Below, piece by piece: positions 26,797 to 37,200 of a DNA stretch of 64,000 bases. This DNA comes from Chryseobacterium sp. T16E-39. Its GTDB lineage: Bacteria > Bacteroidota > Bacteroidia > Flavobacteriales > Weeksellaceae. A program made the translations under genes and the position numbers. Positions within the stretch are counted from its first letter, which is position 1; each line of letters starts with the position of its first letter. Below the pieces are notes generated by a model that made no database searches, was not told the DNA's origin, and saw only the letters and a program-made list of their open reading frames with translations. Location: the NCBI RefSeq assembly GCF_002216065.1, contig NZ_CP022282.1, positions 1,612,001 through 1,676,000 on the forward strand. Reading direction: 5' to 3'.

Positions 26797-28359
26797 TTAA
26801 TTTATTTTGATATTATACACTATTCTTGAATCTGAAACTTCATAAAGGGTTCCATTCCACACTTTATAAACAAACTGGAAATTCAGTTGTTCAGCAGTAA
26901 TTGATTGTCCTGCATTCATCACAATAGCCTGGGCGTAATCTTTGGAATAGATCACTTTATAATTCTGGTCTACTGTTGGCTTTCCGCCTCCTGCTGCAAC
27001 TTTCATCACATCAATCATCCCGTATTTATTATCTACACTCCTATTAATGTATTCTAGTGGAATTTTAGGATGGTTAAATGGTTCAGGATTTCTGATCAGT
27101 AGGGCAACTACATTTCCTGTTGTCGAATCTATAATCTTATTAAACTCAGTCGTAGGCGCGTCCTCTAATGGAGCAATGCCAAACAATCCCTGAAGAATCC
27201 TGTCAAATGGATGTTGATACTGAAGAGCAATCGCTTCACTCAATGGATTCGAAGTCCCCTGAATAATATCCCATGCCGCTCCAAGTTTATTCGCTGCAAT
27301 AGATCTTTCAATCTCATAGACAGCCTCTTTTGTTTTTGCGGTACCGTTCTCATCGGTATAAGGAATATAGCAACTGTTTACCTGCTCTGGAAAATCCTTA
27401 TAACGCGAAGTCTGGAATACGAATTTGTGAACCTCTTTCGCATATTTCAGTTTGAGATCTTCCGTAATCTGGGAAATATTCACCTGCTGGTTCCCCCAAT
27501 AGAAGTTGAGTACCTGAGCTGTATAAAGCTTTTGAGGCTTTAATCTCTTAGGCGTAACAATACGGTAATGAGATTTTGGTTTTACCAAGGTTACAACTCC
27601 TGTACAGTTTTCCCCATTGTTCAGCATGTTAAAATACTGATCTAATACCGGAGGGATTGCAGGATTATCATCTTCTTTCCATTCTTCAATGGTTTGAGGA
27701 ATATCTACCTGAGAAAGCTGAATATTCTCCTCAGTAGTATCAAGTCTCGGCGGATTGATAATGGATATACCTTCCACAGGATCTTTGATAATGATTTTCA
27801 TTGTTCCTCCACGTTTTCCTAATCCCTGGTAATCTTCCCATCCATCAAGTAATTTGGAAACATAACTTGAGGTGAAATACATCGAGATTTTTGTGGTTAC
27901 GTCATCATAGAATAAAGGCTTCGCATTCACAATATTTCCGTCTGCATTCGGATATGACCTCTGATAATCAATATAAGCTCTCAGTGAAGTGTGCGGATAT
28001 AAATCCGGATGAGGCGTAAGATCTCGCTGAACAACATTTCCATTAGGATCACGGATGATTCCTACTGTATCTTCCAGAATATTATTGGAATTGGCTACCG
28101 GAATATCTCCATAAGTAGAATCTTTATCCAAATGGAAGAATCCTAGCGGACCTCCGGTACGGAAAGCATATGCATAATCAAAATTCTGCTGCCCTTGTCC
28201 ATTATCTACCGTGTCTTTCAGTTTAAATCTTACAAAATAAGAAGTATCAGGTCTCCAGATCGGTTGAATCGATTTGGTAATCGCATCTACGGTTGCCTGT
28301 GCGTCCTGCGTGATTGCTCCCTGAGATGGAATATGGATATTGTAATCATAATCTTCCAC
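26797..28359 (-). CDS. C-terminal part of a split giant beta-rich protein (frameshifted)
   Basis: The only start-like codon is a GTG at 28359, but the frame is open for 48 further codons upstream and reads as sensible protein (...EAYIHYKTTFDNACKEILSI, ...KNCFTLFHEIKWLSVEDYDYN). It becomes blocked exactly at the A4 run at 28499-28502. One more A there fuses it to the preceding ORF, giving about 2170 residues. The visible part (520 residues) contains 'PDTSYFVRFKLKDTV' and 'ALAYAFRTGGPLGFFH'-like segments (here DYAYAFRTGGPLGFFH), typical of immunoglobulin-like 'export-form' strands. No catalytic motif was recognised. Confidence 0.6.
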   Translation of the reverse strand: MEDYDYNIHIPSQGAITQDAQATVDAITKSIQPIWRPDTSYFVRFKLKDTVDNGQGQQNFDYAYAFRTGGPLGFFHLDKDSTYGDIPVANSNNILEDTVGIIRDPNGNVVQRDLTPHPDLYPHTSLRAYIDYQRSYPNADGNIVNAKPLFYDDVTTKISMYFTSSYVSKLLDGWEDYQGLGKRGGTMKIIIKDPVEGISIINPPRLDTTEENIQLSQVDIPQTIEEWKEDDNPAIPPVLDQYFNMLNNGENCTGVVTLVKPKSHYRIVTPKRLKPQKLYTAQVLNFYWGNQQVNISQITEDLKLKYAKEVHKFVFQTSRYKDFPEQVNSCYIPYTDENGTAKTKEAVYEIERSIAANKLGAAWDIIQGTSNPLSEAIALQYQHPFDRILQGLFGIAPLEDAPTTEFNKIIDSTTGNVVALLIRNPEPFNHPKIPLEYINRSVDNKYGMIDVMKVAAGGGKPTVDQNYKVIYSKDYAQAIVMNAGQSITAEQLNFQFVYKVWNGTLYEVSDSRIVYNIKIN

Positions 28360-28418
28360 AGATAACCATTTTATTTCATGGAATAAGGTAAAGCAGTTCT
28401 TTCCTCCATCACAATTAC

Positions 28419-31400
28419 CTAATTCTGATAAAATTGATAGAATCTCCTTACAGGCATTGTCGAAAGTAGTTTTATAATGAATATAGGCCTCAAATCCATT
28501 TTAATAATGGTTTCAATCGTCCTGATTTGTCTGTTAAGAATTTCGTTAAGATAATTATATCCCGGATTATCTTTAATAAACTGATATAAAGCATTCAACA
28601 GTGGAGAGCGGCTAATTGAAGGTTCATTACTAAATTCTCCATATTCCTGAGCAGAAAGGTTATTGCTTAGATTACATAAGTTTTTATCCTCACATAAGTT
28701 CATTTCTTTCAGCAGGCTGTTGATCTGTTTTAACTTTGTTCTTAAATTATTGAAACGGGCTACTATTTCTGCATAATTTAAAGGATTCTCATCGCTATAT
28801 TCCCTTAAATCTTTTAAATACTCATAGTATCTCTTAACATTTATATCAAATATTTTGGATGAAATACCAGATGATTCCAATTGGTTCAGGATTTCTTCAA
28901 AAATACCTGACTCAAAATTTTCTCTGATCAATTGAACATAATTATACTGGTCTACTCCCGGTGAAGTACCTTTGATGTTAAATGGTAAAAAGAAATTATT
29001 ATTGTAATATCTTACCAGATCCGGGAAAAGCCTGCAAACGATTTCATATTTTTCTGTTCTGGTTCCTTCACATCCTTTTGATCGTAATTCCTGAAGTCTT
29101 TTTTCCAGTCCGTAGTACAGGTCAGGATCACGAGGAGTTACCTGGTCAATAATTCCACCCTGAGCAAGAGCATCCTGGTATCCCAGATCCATTAATATTG
29201 CCATCTGTTCCAATATAAGATTGATCTCTGCACTATCAGTAACATCCGGAGTAATCACAATTTTGGTGATCCCATTTTGCAACCCGCCCGGTCCTGTTAC
29301 AGGATTCATAAGTTCATCCCTGTCATAGTATTTTTCTATAATATCATACTGTACAAAGGATTGGCTATCGTCAATTATCGGGCTATAATAGGCTACAGTT
29401 AAACCTGAACTGTAAGTGCTTAGTTTCAGCTCAATATCAGCAGAAGGCGCAGGTAACATGATTGTAAGCTTCGAATGGTTTTTAAACTGTAAGGATTTTA
29501 CAAAACCATAATTGTTTATCGCGTCAGAAACTTTCGCAGAATCTCCCTGCATAGTAATACTTCCGTCTGGATTTACGGTATACTGTACATCTCCTGAAAT
29601 CTGGTAAGAAGCTCCTTTACTTTGGAAGAAATTATTCGTAGATGCATAATACATTGTATCCAACGGCTTTTCCAAAAAATCTGAAACAGAACTTTCAATA
29701 TGCTGCCCTTCACAGAACAAGGTAGAAGCAGTTACTCCATACTGCTCAGGAATAAACCATCCCGGATTTCCCTGTTCAGTATAAGAGAACGGTGTGGTTC
29801 CCAATAATCTGATCGCATTATACTGATTATCTTTTTTCTGCCATTGACCAGCTTTCAGGTTATCTAAAAGCGTGTTGGATGGCTCTATTGCCTTGAAAGG
29901 ATTATAGTTCACCCATCCGGATCCGTTATGGGCTTTGATTTCGATATTTTCCAGCGTATACTGGTGTTTTACCTGTCTTAATTCCAGACCTTTCATCACT
30001 TTATCAGGTGGAACAAGATCCACATAATGATCCGCAGGATTTGTAAATCCTCCTACTACAGCATTGGTTGCCGCTGTTGGTAGCAATCCTTTGGTAGTTT
30101 TGATATCGATATAGGTATCCAAAGGAACAACATTATGGATGGTATTTGGATTAAGGGAATCCGCGCTGGCAGCATTCACCTGTAGCAGATCAAACGTTTC
30201 ATTGGTAAGCATACTGATCCCTTTTACAAGTCCTTCAACCTGCTCAGGCACCTCTGTAAATGGATTAACAGGAGTTCGGTCCACTTCCTTATTAAATTCC
30301 CATTTCAGCTCGATCTTCGCTTTGAACTTAAGTTTAAAGAATAAGATCTTCACTTTAAATTCCACGGTAAATGCTCCATAAATCATGAATGGTCGTGGAG
30401 ACTCTACTGCTAGCAGAATTGTGACCGCTGCATAAATACGAATAATTTTTACGTTGATATCAATAGCTAATCCCGCTTCAAAGTAAGCTCCCATCTGAGG
30501 TTTCTGGAAACTTATCTTACCTCCAAGTTCAAGATAAGCCAGTACAAAAATACTTACCGGTCCGAATTTTCTGTCGAATCTAAATTCGCCTCTTGCTCCG
30601 GCCTGGATTCCTTTTCCTGAAATCATCAAAAATGCTTTCAATGTAAACAGATCCTTTAATAATTTCGCGGAAATTGGTGCCTGCTGTGTTCCAAAATTGA
30701 TGTACCACGCAGAAGGATTGTTAAAGAAGAAACCAGCCTGAATTTCGGCATAGATCTTAATAATATCTCCTGAACTTTCTGGGAACTTATAATCAGCTCC
30801 AAAACCGAACTCTAAAGAATTATCACCGAAAATAAAGAAGGCAAAGAATGGCGGATCATCTGTAAAAGTCACCCTTTTTGATAAAAGTTTCATTCTGGCA
30901 TCCACCATTACCATAGATGGCAAGGATAATAAAAGCATTGCATTAGCCGAAATAATACTTCCGTTGGCTACGGTATCTCCAAGCAACGCGCCTACTCCTA
31001 AAGAGAATGGGAAACTATAATGCTCCGTCTGATCCGGTCTGCTGAATTTATTCACATTCACCCCTCTCTGAGGTGCTGTATAATATTGGTACCATGTATT
31101 TTGAGAAGTCATTCCTATTGCTTCTTTCTCTGCTACATAACGGTAGCCCAACAAACCTCTGAATCCGAAAATTGATACCGGACCCAATGGAATCGGGTTT
31201 GGAAGCTCAATATTGGCGTCGATAAGGAATCCCGGATATTTTGGAGCAAGACGCATATCTACTCCTCCCGCGATACGTGGATTTTTAACTTTTAAGCTAA
31301 CTCCGCCTTTATATTCCTGGAATTCTCCCGGCTCAGGTATGGATAACCAACCTTTAATGGCCACGTTAGGATCACTGGAATTGGCTGGAATTACCATATC

Positions 31401-33275
31401 TACGTGAATCGTCTGGATATGCAGGTAAGCATCGTGTGATTTTCCAGGACCATCATCTATTGTATAATAATATTTGATTCCATCTCCACGGGCATCAACA
31501 CCGGCAATACCGATACTCACCCCTCCATCGAAACCAAAGTAATTATATTTACGGATCACTCCACCTTTTTCTCTTTCATGAGAACCAAAATGAATCGCTG
31601 TAACCGAAACTTCTACAGGACCGATTGGGATCTTGATAGGTTTTGGCAGGGTAAGGTTTCCTCCATTTACACGGAAATCAATATGACCGTCACTGTAGAT
31701 TCTTAAAGTAGAAATACTTAGTGTTTGCCCTTTTAATAGGTCACCAAGAAAACCTAAAAATTCTACATCAGCCGATGCTCCGATGAAAAGTTTTCCGTCT
31801 TCCTTTCCAAGTTCTACTGATTTTAGGTGAAGCTTAAAAACGTTTGGTAAGGTTAAAGTTGGGTCAAAAGGCGGTACAGCTGCTGCTGTTAAAAGAAAAT
31901 CTCCATTGGCGTCTATATGTCCCAGTACATCTATTTTAGCACCATTTCCGTTAGAATCTGTAAATTTTGGGATATCTAACTGGGCTTTAATATTAGATGA
32001 AATAACATCATTTTGCTTAAAAGTAATGTCAAAAGAGTTGAAGCCAATTCTCCAGCTTCCCATGTTTGCGTATAAATAATCATCACTCGTTGTAGGAGTT
32101 CCATTCACCGCTTCTAATGCTACAGTTCCAGAAATCCCTCCCGTTCCGACGAGTAAATTACGTCCCGCGATACGAAGTGTTGTATTGTTAACGTTATTGA
32201 ACCATTTAGGAGGAAGTGTGATGGCAGCATACTGAGCGTACACCCCCATAAAGTTTTGAGGTCTGCCGTCTAAATCTGCTTCCAGGATATTTTTATTTTT
32301 GCTCAGATCCAGTTTTGCTTTGACAATATCTATCCCCAATCCGGTATTTCCAATTTGTGAAGGATGATTTAAGCTAACGGACATTTCTTCCTGAAAGCTA
32401 ATTCCTCCCTGAGTACTGAAATCAAGACTTCCCACGTCAAAGACCATAATACTTTGTTCCGGCTCAGGAATAGCATTTCCTGAATTATCTACGGGAAGTA
32501 AAATATTTCTTGGAAAAGCAAGACCCACCGATAAGCCTAAAGAAGCTTCAATTTTCGGAACGATAATTTTCTTGATATAGTCCTGAATACTTTCTCCTGT
32601 CACACTCTGTGCCAGGCTATTTAAGTTATCCGTATAAGTTGAATTATTACTGGATAAAATATAAGTCTGGTTGATGACTTCCTGGATATCATCTGTTATA
32701 AAAGTATTTGCAGTTACAGATGTACGGATGTCTTCAGCCATATTTAAAGAGTCACTCTCCGCAGGATAAGGGATCACATTACTTCCCGAAAGACCGTAAT
32801 GCTGATTAATTTTATCAACAAGATTTTTATATGCCTGCCATCCCTGGCTTCCTTCAAAGACCTCTACTGATGTCTGCATTAAATCAGAATCTCCCAGGTT
32901 CAGGGTTTGATTAAGGATATTCTGTAATTCAGCAGGTAAATAGGAGAAACTTTCAAGGTTAAAGTTGCTGATTAAGGCCAGTACAGGCCAGTTATAATTT
33001 AAAGTAAGCGGAATCAGGGTTTCTCCTGCGCTTCCGGGGTTGATCACAATAGAAAAGCCTGATCCGAAAAGATCTAGTTTCAATTGTTCTCCAGTGACCA
33101 GAACGATATTATAATAGCCCTGGGAACCGTCGTTACTCTGAACATATTGCAGTTCTTTGTAATAAATTTTGTCTAATACATTTTGTAGTCCGTTTTCCAG
33201 AAATTGCAGTTCTTCCGGAAAATTGTCAATCGTAACCAATGTACCTATATTGGGGTAAAAGGATTTTGTTGCCAT
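28419..33275 (-). CDS. Giant beta-rich protein, N-terminal part (frameshifted)
   Basis: 1618 residues with no signal peptide (MATKSFYPNIGTL). From about 280 to 1000 it is an unbroken series of amphipathic beta-strands with repeated glycine-rich, hydrophobic phrases ('PNPIPLGPVSIFGFRGLLGY', 'WYINFGTQQAPISAKLLKD', 'MISGKGIQAGARGEFRFD'), then 'KVKILFFKLKFKAKIELKWE'. This resembles the large beta-solenoid/groove proteins of the DUF6603 kind, but only by pattern. The C-terminal 500 residues are more helical. The last 26 residues (after ...TIETIIK) are out of frame with what looks like the real continuation. Role unknown. Confidence 0.65.
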   Translation of the reverse strand: MATKSFYPNIGTLVTIDNFPEELQFLENGLQNVLDKIYYKELQYVQSNDGSQGYYNIVLVTGEQLKLDLFGSGFSIVINPGSAGETLIPLTLNYNWPVLALISNFNLESFSYLPAELQNILNQTLNLGDSDLMQTSVEVFEGSQGWQAYKNLVDKINQHYGLSGSNVIPYPAESDSLNMAEDIRTSVTANTFITDDIQEVINQTYILSSNNSTYTDNLNSLAQSVTGESIQDYIKKIIVPKIEASLGLSVGLAFPRNILLPVDNSGNAIPEPEQSIMVFDVGSLDFSTQGGISFQEEMSVSLNHPSQIGNTGLGIDIVKAKLDLSKNKNILEADLDGRPQNFMGVYAQYAAITLPPKWFNNVNNTTLRIAGRNLLVGTGGISGTVALEAVNGTPTTSDDYLYANMGSWRIGFNSFDITFKQNDVISSNIKAQLDIPKFTDSNGNGAKIDVLGHIDANGDFLLTAAAVPPFDPTLTLPNVFKLHLKSVELGKEDGKLFIGASADVEFLGFLGDLLKGQTLSISTLRIYSDGHIDFRVNGGNLTLPKPIKIPIGPVEVSVTAIHFGSHEREKGGVIRKYNYFGFDGGVSIGIAGVDARGDGIKYYYTIDDGPGKSHDAYLHIQTIHVDMVIPANSSDPNVAIKGWLSIPEPGEFQEYKGGVSLKVKNPRIAGGVDMRLAPKYPGFLIDANIELPNPIPLGPVSIFGFRGLLGYRYVAEKEAIGMTSQNTWYQYYTAPQRGVNVNKFSRPDQTEHYSFPFSLGVGALLGDTVANGSIISANAMLLLSLPSMVMVDARMKLLSKRVTFTDDPPFFAFFIFGDNSLEFGFGADYKFPESSGDIIKIYAEIQAGFFFNNPSAWYINFGTQQAPISAKLLKDLFTLKAFLMISGKGIQAGARGEFRFDRKFGPVSIFVLAYLELGGKISFQKPQMGAYFEAGLAIDINVKIIRIYAAVTILLAVESPRPFMIYGAFTVEFKVKILFFKLKFKAKIELKWEFNKEVDRTPVNPFTEVPEQVEGLVKGISMLTNETFDLLQVNAASADSLNPNTIHNVVPLDTYIDIKTTKGLLPTAATNAVVGGFTNPADHYVDLVPPDKVMKGLELRQVKHQYTLENIEIKAHNGSGWVNYNPFKAIEPSNTLLDNLKAGQWQKKDNQYNAIRLLGTTPFSYTEQGNPGWFIPEQYGVTASTLFCEGQHIESSVSDFLEKPLDTMYYASTNNFFQSKGASYQISGDVQYTVNPDGSITMQGDSAKVSDAINNYGFVKSLQFKNHSKLTIMLPAPSADIELKLSTYSSGLTVAYYSPIIDDSQSFVQYDIIEKYYDRDELMNPVTGPGGLQNGITKIVITPDVTDSAEINLILEQMAILMDLGYQDALAQGGIIDQVTPRDPDLYYGLEKRLQELRSKGCEGTRTEKYEIVCRLFPDLVRYYNNNFFLPFNIKGTSPGVDQYNYVQLIRENFESGIFEEILNQLESSGISSKIFDINVKRYYEYLKDLREYSDENPLNYAEIVARFNNLRTKLKQINSLLKEMNLCEDKNLCNLSNNLSAQEYGEFSNEPSISRSPLLNALYQFIKDNPGYNYLNEILNRQIRTIETIIKMDLRPIFIIKLLSTMPVRRFYQFYQN
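28499..28502 (-). other. Probable one-base deletion in a homopolymer (frameshift site 1)
   Basis: Minus strand ATTAAAATGG. With five A the frame reads TIIKNGFEAYIHYKTTFDN and continues unbroken for more than 550 codons; with four it reads IIKMDLRPIF and stops 24 codons later. The downstream frame is closed by a TAA overlapping this very run. Confidence 0.78.
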
Positions 33276-33742
33276 GGTGTTTTGGTGTTTGTATGTTTAA
33301 GCGACATGCTTATTTTATTAATTTGTTACTTAGTTTTTGATGAACTCTGTTAGATCTATTGCATTGTTTTTTTGTTTGTTATTGAATGAAACATTTAAAT
33401 AGGTAATTGGTTTTTGCCTGAGAAATAAGGCACTGAGAATAATGTACTACTGAAATGAATCAGTAATAGCATTCCAAATTTCAGAAAGATGAACAGGGAT
33501 CTTGGAAAGTAAAAGCGATTAGAACCTTCTCTGATAAAAGATGTTTGCTACATTGAAATTTCTCTGTTTTTCTTATTTGATGACATTATAATACTGTTCA
33601 TAGAGGTCCTATGAATGTTCTTTAGTCCTATAGCTAGAGAAATAAAATAAACAGGTGCTATTCTATACTACGTACGATAAAGTATTTGAATTTTTGAAAC
33701 TATATCACAACTTCAATAATCCATATAAGAACTACCATACTA
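33276..33742. other. 467-bp intergenic region, no gene seen
   Basis: AT-rich, with no ORF on either strand that resembles a protein. None of the shared promoter boxes found upstream of the two paralogous genes is present, and no strong hairpin is seen. The giant protein gene may be read through from upstream or have a promoter I cannot recognise. Confidence 0.6.
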
Positions 33743-34264
33743 TTAATTGATCTTCCGGAAAATTTCCTCTACTTTTTTTGGGGTAATTTTTTTCGCATTT
33801 GAAAATTGAAGCGTTACAACCTTTTTTCCCATCTCTTTATCTAAATAATCAGGCTTTTCTTCCACACTGAGAAAATAAGTACCGGGTACAAAATGAAAAT
33901 GGTTCAGATAAACAACTTCTCCTTCAGATAAATTCCGTTTAAAAGAAAAATAAATGGTCATTAATTTTTCATTATAGACTATTTTTAAAACACTTACATC
34001 ATTAAGATTATTATAATTAGGATATAAAGGAATATAAATATATTCTGTCTCGCCTGAATTATGATTTTTATAATTATTAACTGTCTGCTTCGTTTTCATA
34101 TCATCCGAATATTTATGCGAATAAGAATAAAATGAGTAGTCTTGGATAACAGACGATAAATCCGAACTCAAATCAGAAATTTTTATCGCAAATCTTTGAG
34201 GTACAAATTGTGCATGAAAGCAACTTGTTATAAAAAGTACTAATGCTGTAATGTAGTTTTTCAT
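33743..34264 (-). CDS. Small secreted protein, candidate partner of the upstream peptidase-like protein
   Basis: 173 residues with a clear signal peptide (about 1-18, MKNYITALVLFITSCFHAQ). Either Cys15 is lipidated or cleavage follows ...HAQ. The mature part has several strands and 'VYLNHFHFVPGTYFLSVEEK', with no known domain. It starts 4 bp after the stop of the 1246-residue modular protein and is the second gene of that unit. The same pairing (large protein without signal peptide, then secreted protein) occurs in the sister unit, so an immunity or chaperone-like role is inferred, not shown. Confidence 0.6.
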   Translation of the reverse strand: MKNYITALVLFITSCFHAQFVPQRFAIKISDLSSDLSSVIQDYSFYSYSHKYSDDMKTKQTVNNYKNHNSGETEYIYIPLYPNYNNLNDVSVLKIVYNEKLMTIYFSFKRNLSEGEVVYLNHFHFVPGTYFLSVEEKPDYLDKEMGKKVVTLQFSNAKKITPKKVEEIFRKIN

Positions 34265-34268
34265 AGTC

Positions 34269-37200
34269 TTATAAATTTGTAATCACCTGTTTTAAAACAT
34301 CTTTTAATATAGTGGTCATTTGATTCCTTTCACTTCTGCTTACGTCAGTCTTATTAAAACCAACATGAATATGCCCTGTTTTAAGACTTGGATTATACTT
34401 TGTTCTTAAATAGGCTACTCTATAATAAATTTCATTAGATAAATAATCTCCTCCCGTACCTTCCAGTGCTTTAAGTTGATCTGCGGTACCAAATGGATAA
34501 TTAGTAATATCAGGAAAAGGAACTAACGAATTTAAATTTAAATTATCAAATAATTCCTGACTGCTAAGAAAATTTCCATTTTTATAATATTTTACTACCG
34601 CTTTTTGATGTAAGGCGATTTTACTTGGATTCGCATTTTTGAAACTTTGGAAAGGCAAAGTAGTACTTATAAATTCATAATTATCCTTATCACTTTGCAG
34701 TAAATAACCTGACACTCCACCATTCTTTTTGTTATTATCAGGATTTCCAGGTTCTCTGAATCTTGAAGAAAAGCCATCAATATTAAAATAATCAGCACCT
34801 CCATAACTAAACGTGATAACCATTTTAACCGGTTTATAGCTACTGTGACCAGGATTTATATATTGACTAAAAAAGTCTTCAATCCAACCTTCATTGAATT
34901 CCTTAAATCTTACCGGAAAGATAGCTGATTTTATAATTGCTTTCTTACTACCATTAATAATAACCTCATCGTTTAAAGCTAAGGCAATATTACCAGAAGG
35001 ATTGGAAAGATTAAAATCATTATCCAGGCCGGAATAACCACCCGGAAACGCTGCCCGGAAAGGATCATACCCTGAAATGAGAATTGGAATATGCCCAGGA
35101 TGTGTAGAGAAATCAGGTAAATTTGAATCGTGTACTCCTCTTGATATTCTTTCTAACAGATCTAGATATTTTTCTGCATCATTGTATGAAATGAAAGATG
35201 ATAAGACCAATGGATGCTGCTTAATGATTTTCCGCATTTTTAATCTCGCAAGATATAATGCTCCATCTTTATTATACATTCCGCTTGTTGCGGTTCTAAT
35301 TTGGGAACGGGCAGTATCCAGTAACTCCTTCCCTCTTTGCTTAATCTTATTTTCTATCTGAAGTTTAAAATTTGAGGTCGTCAGTGCATCTAAGTCTGTT
35401 TTAAATTGATCTACAATTGTTTTCAAAGAAGACCCCATAGTCTCATACAAATAACTGAAGGTTGAGTTTGGATCTGATCCATTTAGTTTTTTATTCCATT
35501 CGCCTGGCGGAGAATCCGTTACAGAGTTTAAATGAAATATCTCTTCTTCATTTAACTTTGAACCTAATTCAATTACTGTATTACCAGCATATCCCGGAGA
35601 AGTAAAAATCATACCATCCCTTGAATAGATCTCTTTATATACTGTGGTTTCAGTATAATTTCCAGCATTATTAAGGCCGGCAACTACTAAATTATATTTA
35701 TAGTAAGCTTCGTAATCCTGATCCCTCAATCGATTTCCTTGAAGTTTTAATTTCAAAGTCTGAATATGGTAGGGAGATAACTGTGAAGCTGCAGCTGTTT
35801 TCAGATCTTCAAATTCTGATTTTTTGAGACCCAAAATGAGAATATTCTCCTGCACATTTTTTACTGGATTGTAAGCTAACGTCGCAATAAAATTTCCAGC
35901 AGTTGGTTGCAGGCTATATTTTTCAATCTGAAAGTCCGAAGAAAACTTCTGAATGGTTTTAATAAAAGACTCATTTTTGCTGGTTGCCCCCTTGAAATTG
36001 AATGCATTATTATTCTTGCTCCCTATATTTGTAAAATAATATTGCGGCACCGCATAAAACAATACGTTATCGTTATCCGGAGGATTTGGTCCCGTAGCAA
36101 GATCGGTTTCTGCAACCATTCCTGTCAGCATAATACCCCCAAAACCATTTTTATTGATAGAATTTAATACAATTTCTGTATTTCCGCTGATTAAAGAGGA
36201 ACTTACAACAGTTTGAATTGTTTCTGCTGATTTTTTAACGATCAATTTCACTTTTTTTCCGACTCCAAAAGCCGTAACATTGGAAAGATCTATATTTTTC
36301 GCAATAACTTTCTTATTTTGATAATCAAAAGTTACTGCGGCTTCAATAGTCAATGCTAATGTATCTCCAGCTTGCAGTGATGATGGGAAATTTTCAAGAA
36401 CTGTGATCTTAGTACTTGTAGAAGTTGGATTCTCTACTTTAGAAACATTATACTCACCAACATTCTGAGCATTGGCAACATTTACAATGTTTACTTTATT
36501 GGTAATCTGGGCATCTATTTTTTTGTTGATAGTGATTGTCTTCTGGGAATTGTCAAGGTTACTGATTGCCTCTTCCATTGTTCCCGAAATAAATCCCTGG
36601 TTCAAACCATCAAAATACTTATAGTGATCGCTTCCTATCCATTGTACACCATCCTGGCTATTCCAGGGAATACTTATATTGATAGGGCCAAACAAATAAT
36701 CGGTGGAATTTTGTTGAGGAAAAGCATCCACTCCGTCGTTTATCCTTACCTGTTTAATGTAGTCTAGTTTTATGATCGTTGCCATCTGCTCAGCGGTAGA
36801 ACCAGGCACATTAGGGATCTTAAAAGACACAGTATTGGTAAATTCGGAAGCAGAAGCAGCCAGTAAGTTGGTTTCGTCCGCAAAATAAACTCTATTAGTA
36901 GTCGTATTACCTAAAGGTGGGTTTACTACCGCATTAGGAATAAGAGGAATATTCCAACCCGCAAGCAACGGTTTTTCATTATCATTCACTCTTAAAGCCA
37001 GAAAAACGTCATTTTCGGCTGTTGTTCCGGGAGTAATAGCTACCATATGGACTGCCCAACCATCCGTATAATATTCCTTATTGGTCATAGAAGCAGCAGA
37101 CTGTCCAATCTTGATATTCTTAAAAGCATCGGCTCCAGTTCCTTTATAATTATTGTAGTAATTGTAAGAATATCCGTTTTCATTTCTTATATCGAGATAT

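Noticed and set aside
28357..28359. GTG as true start of the 26797-28359 ORF
   Set aside because: Nearly fifty sensible codons lie upstream in the same frame, back to the homopolymer at 28499.
28495..28510. Programmed -1 frameshift at the A4 run
   Set aside because: No X-XXY-YYZ slippery heptamer is in frame: slipping back by one would place the P-site tRNA on TAA. A deletion or sequencing error is simpler.
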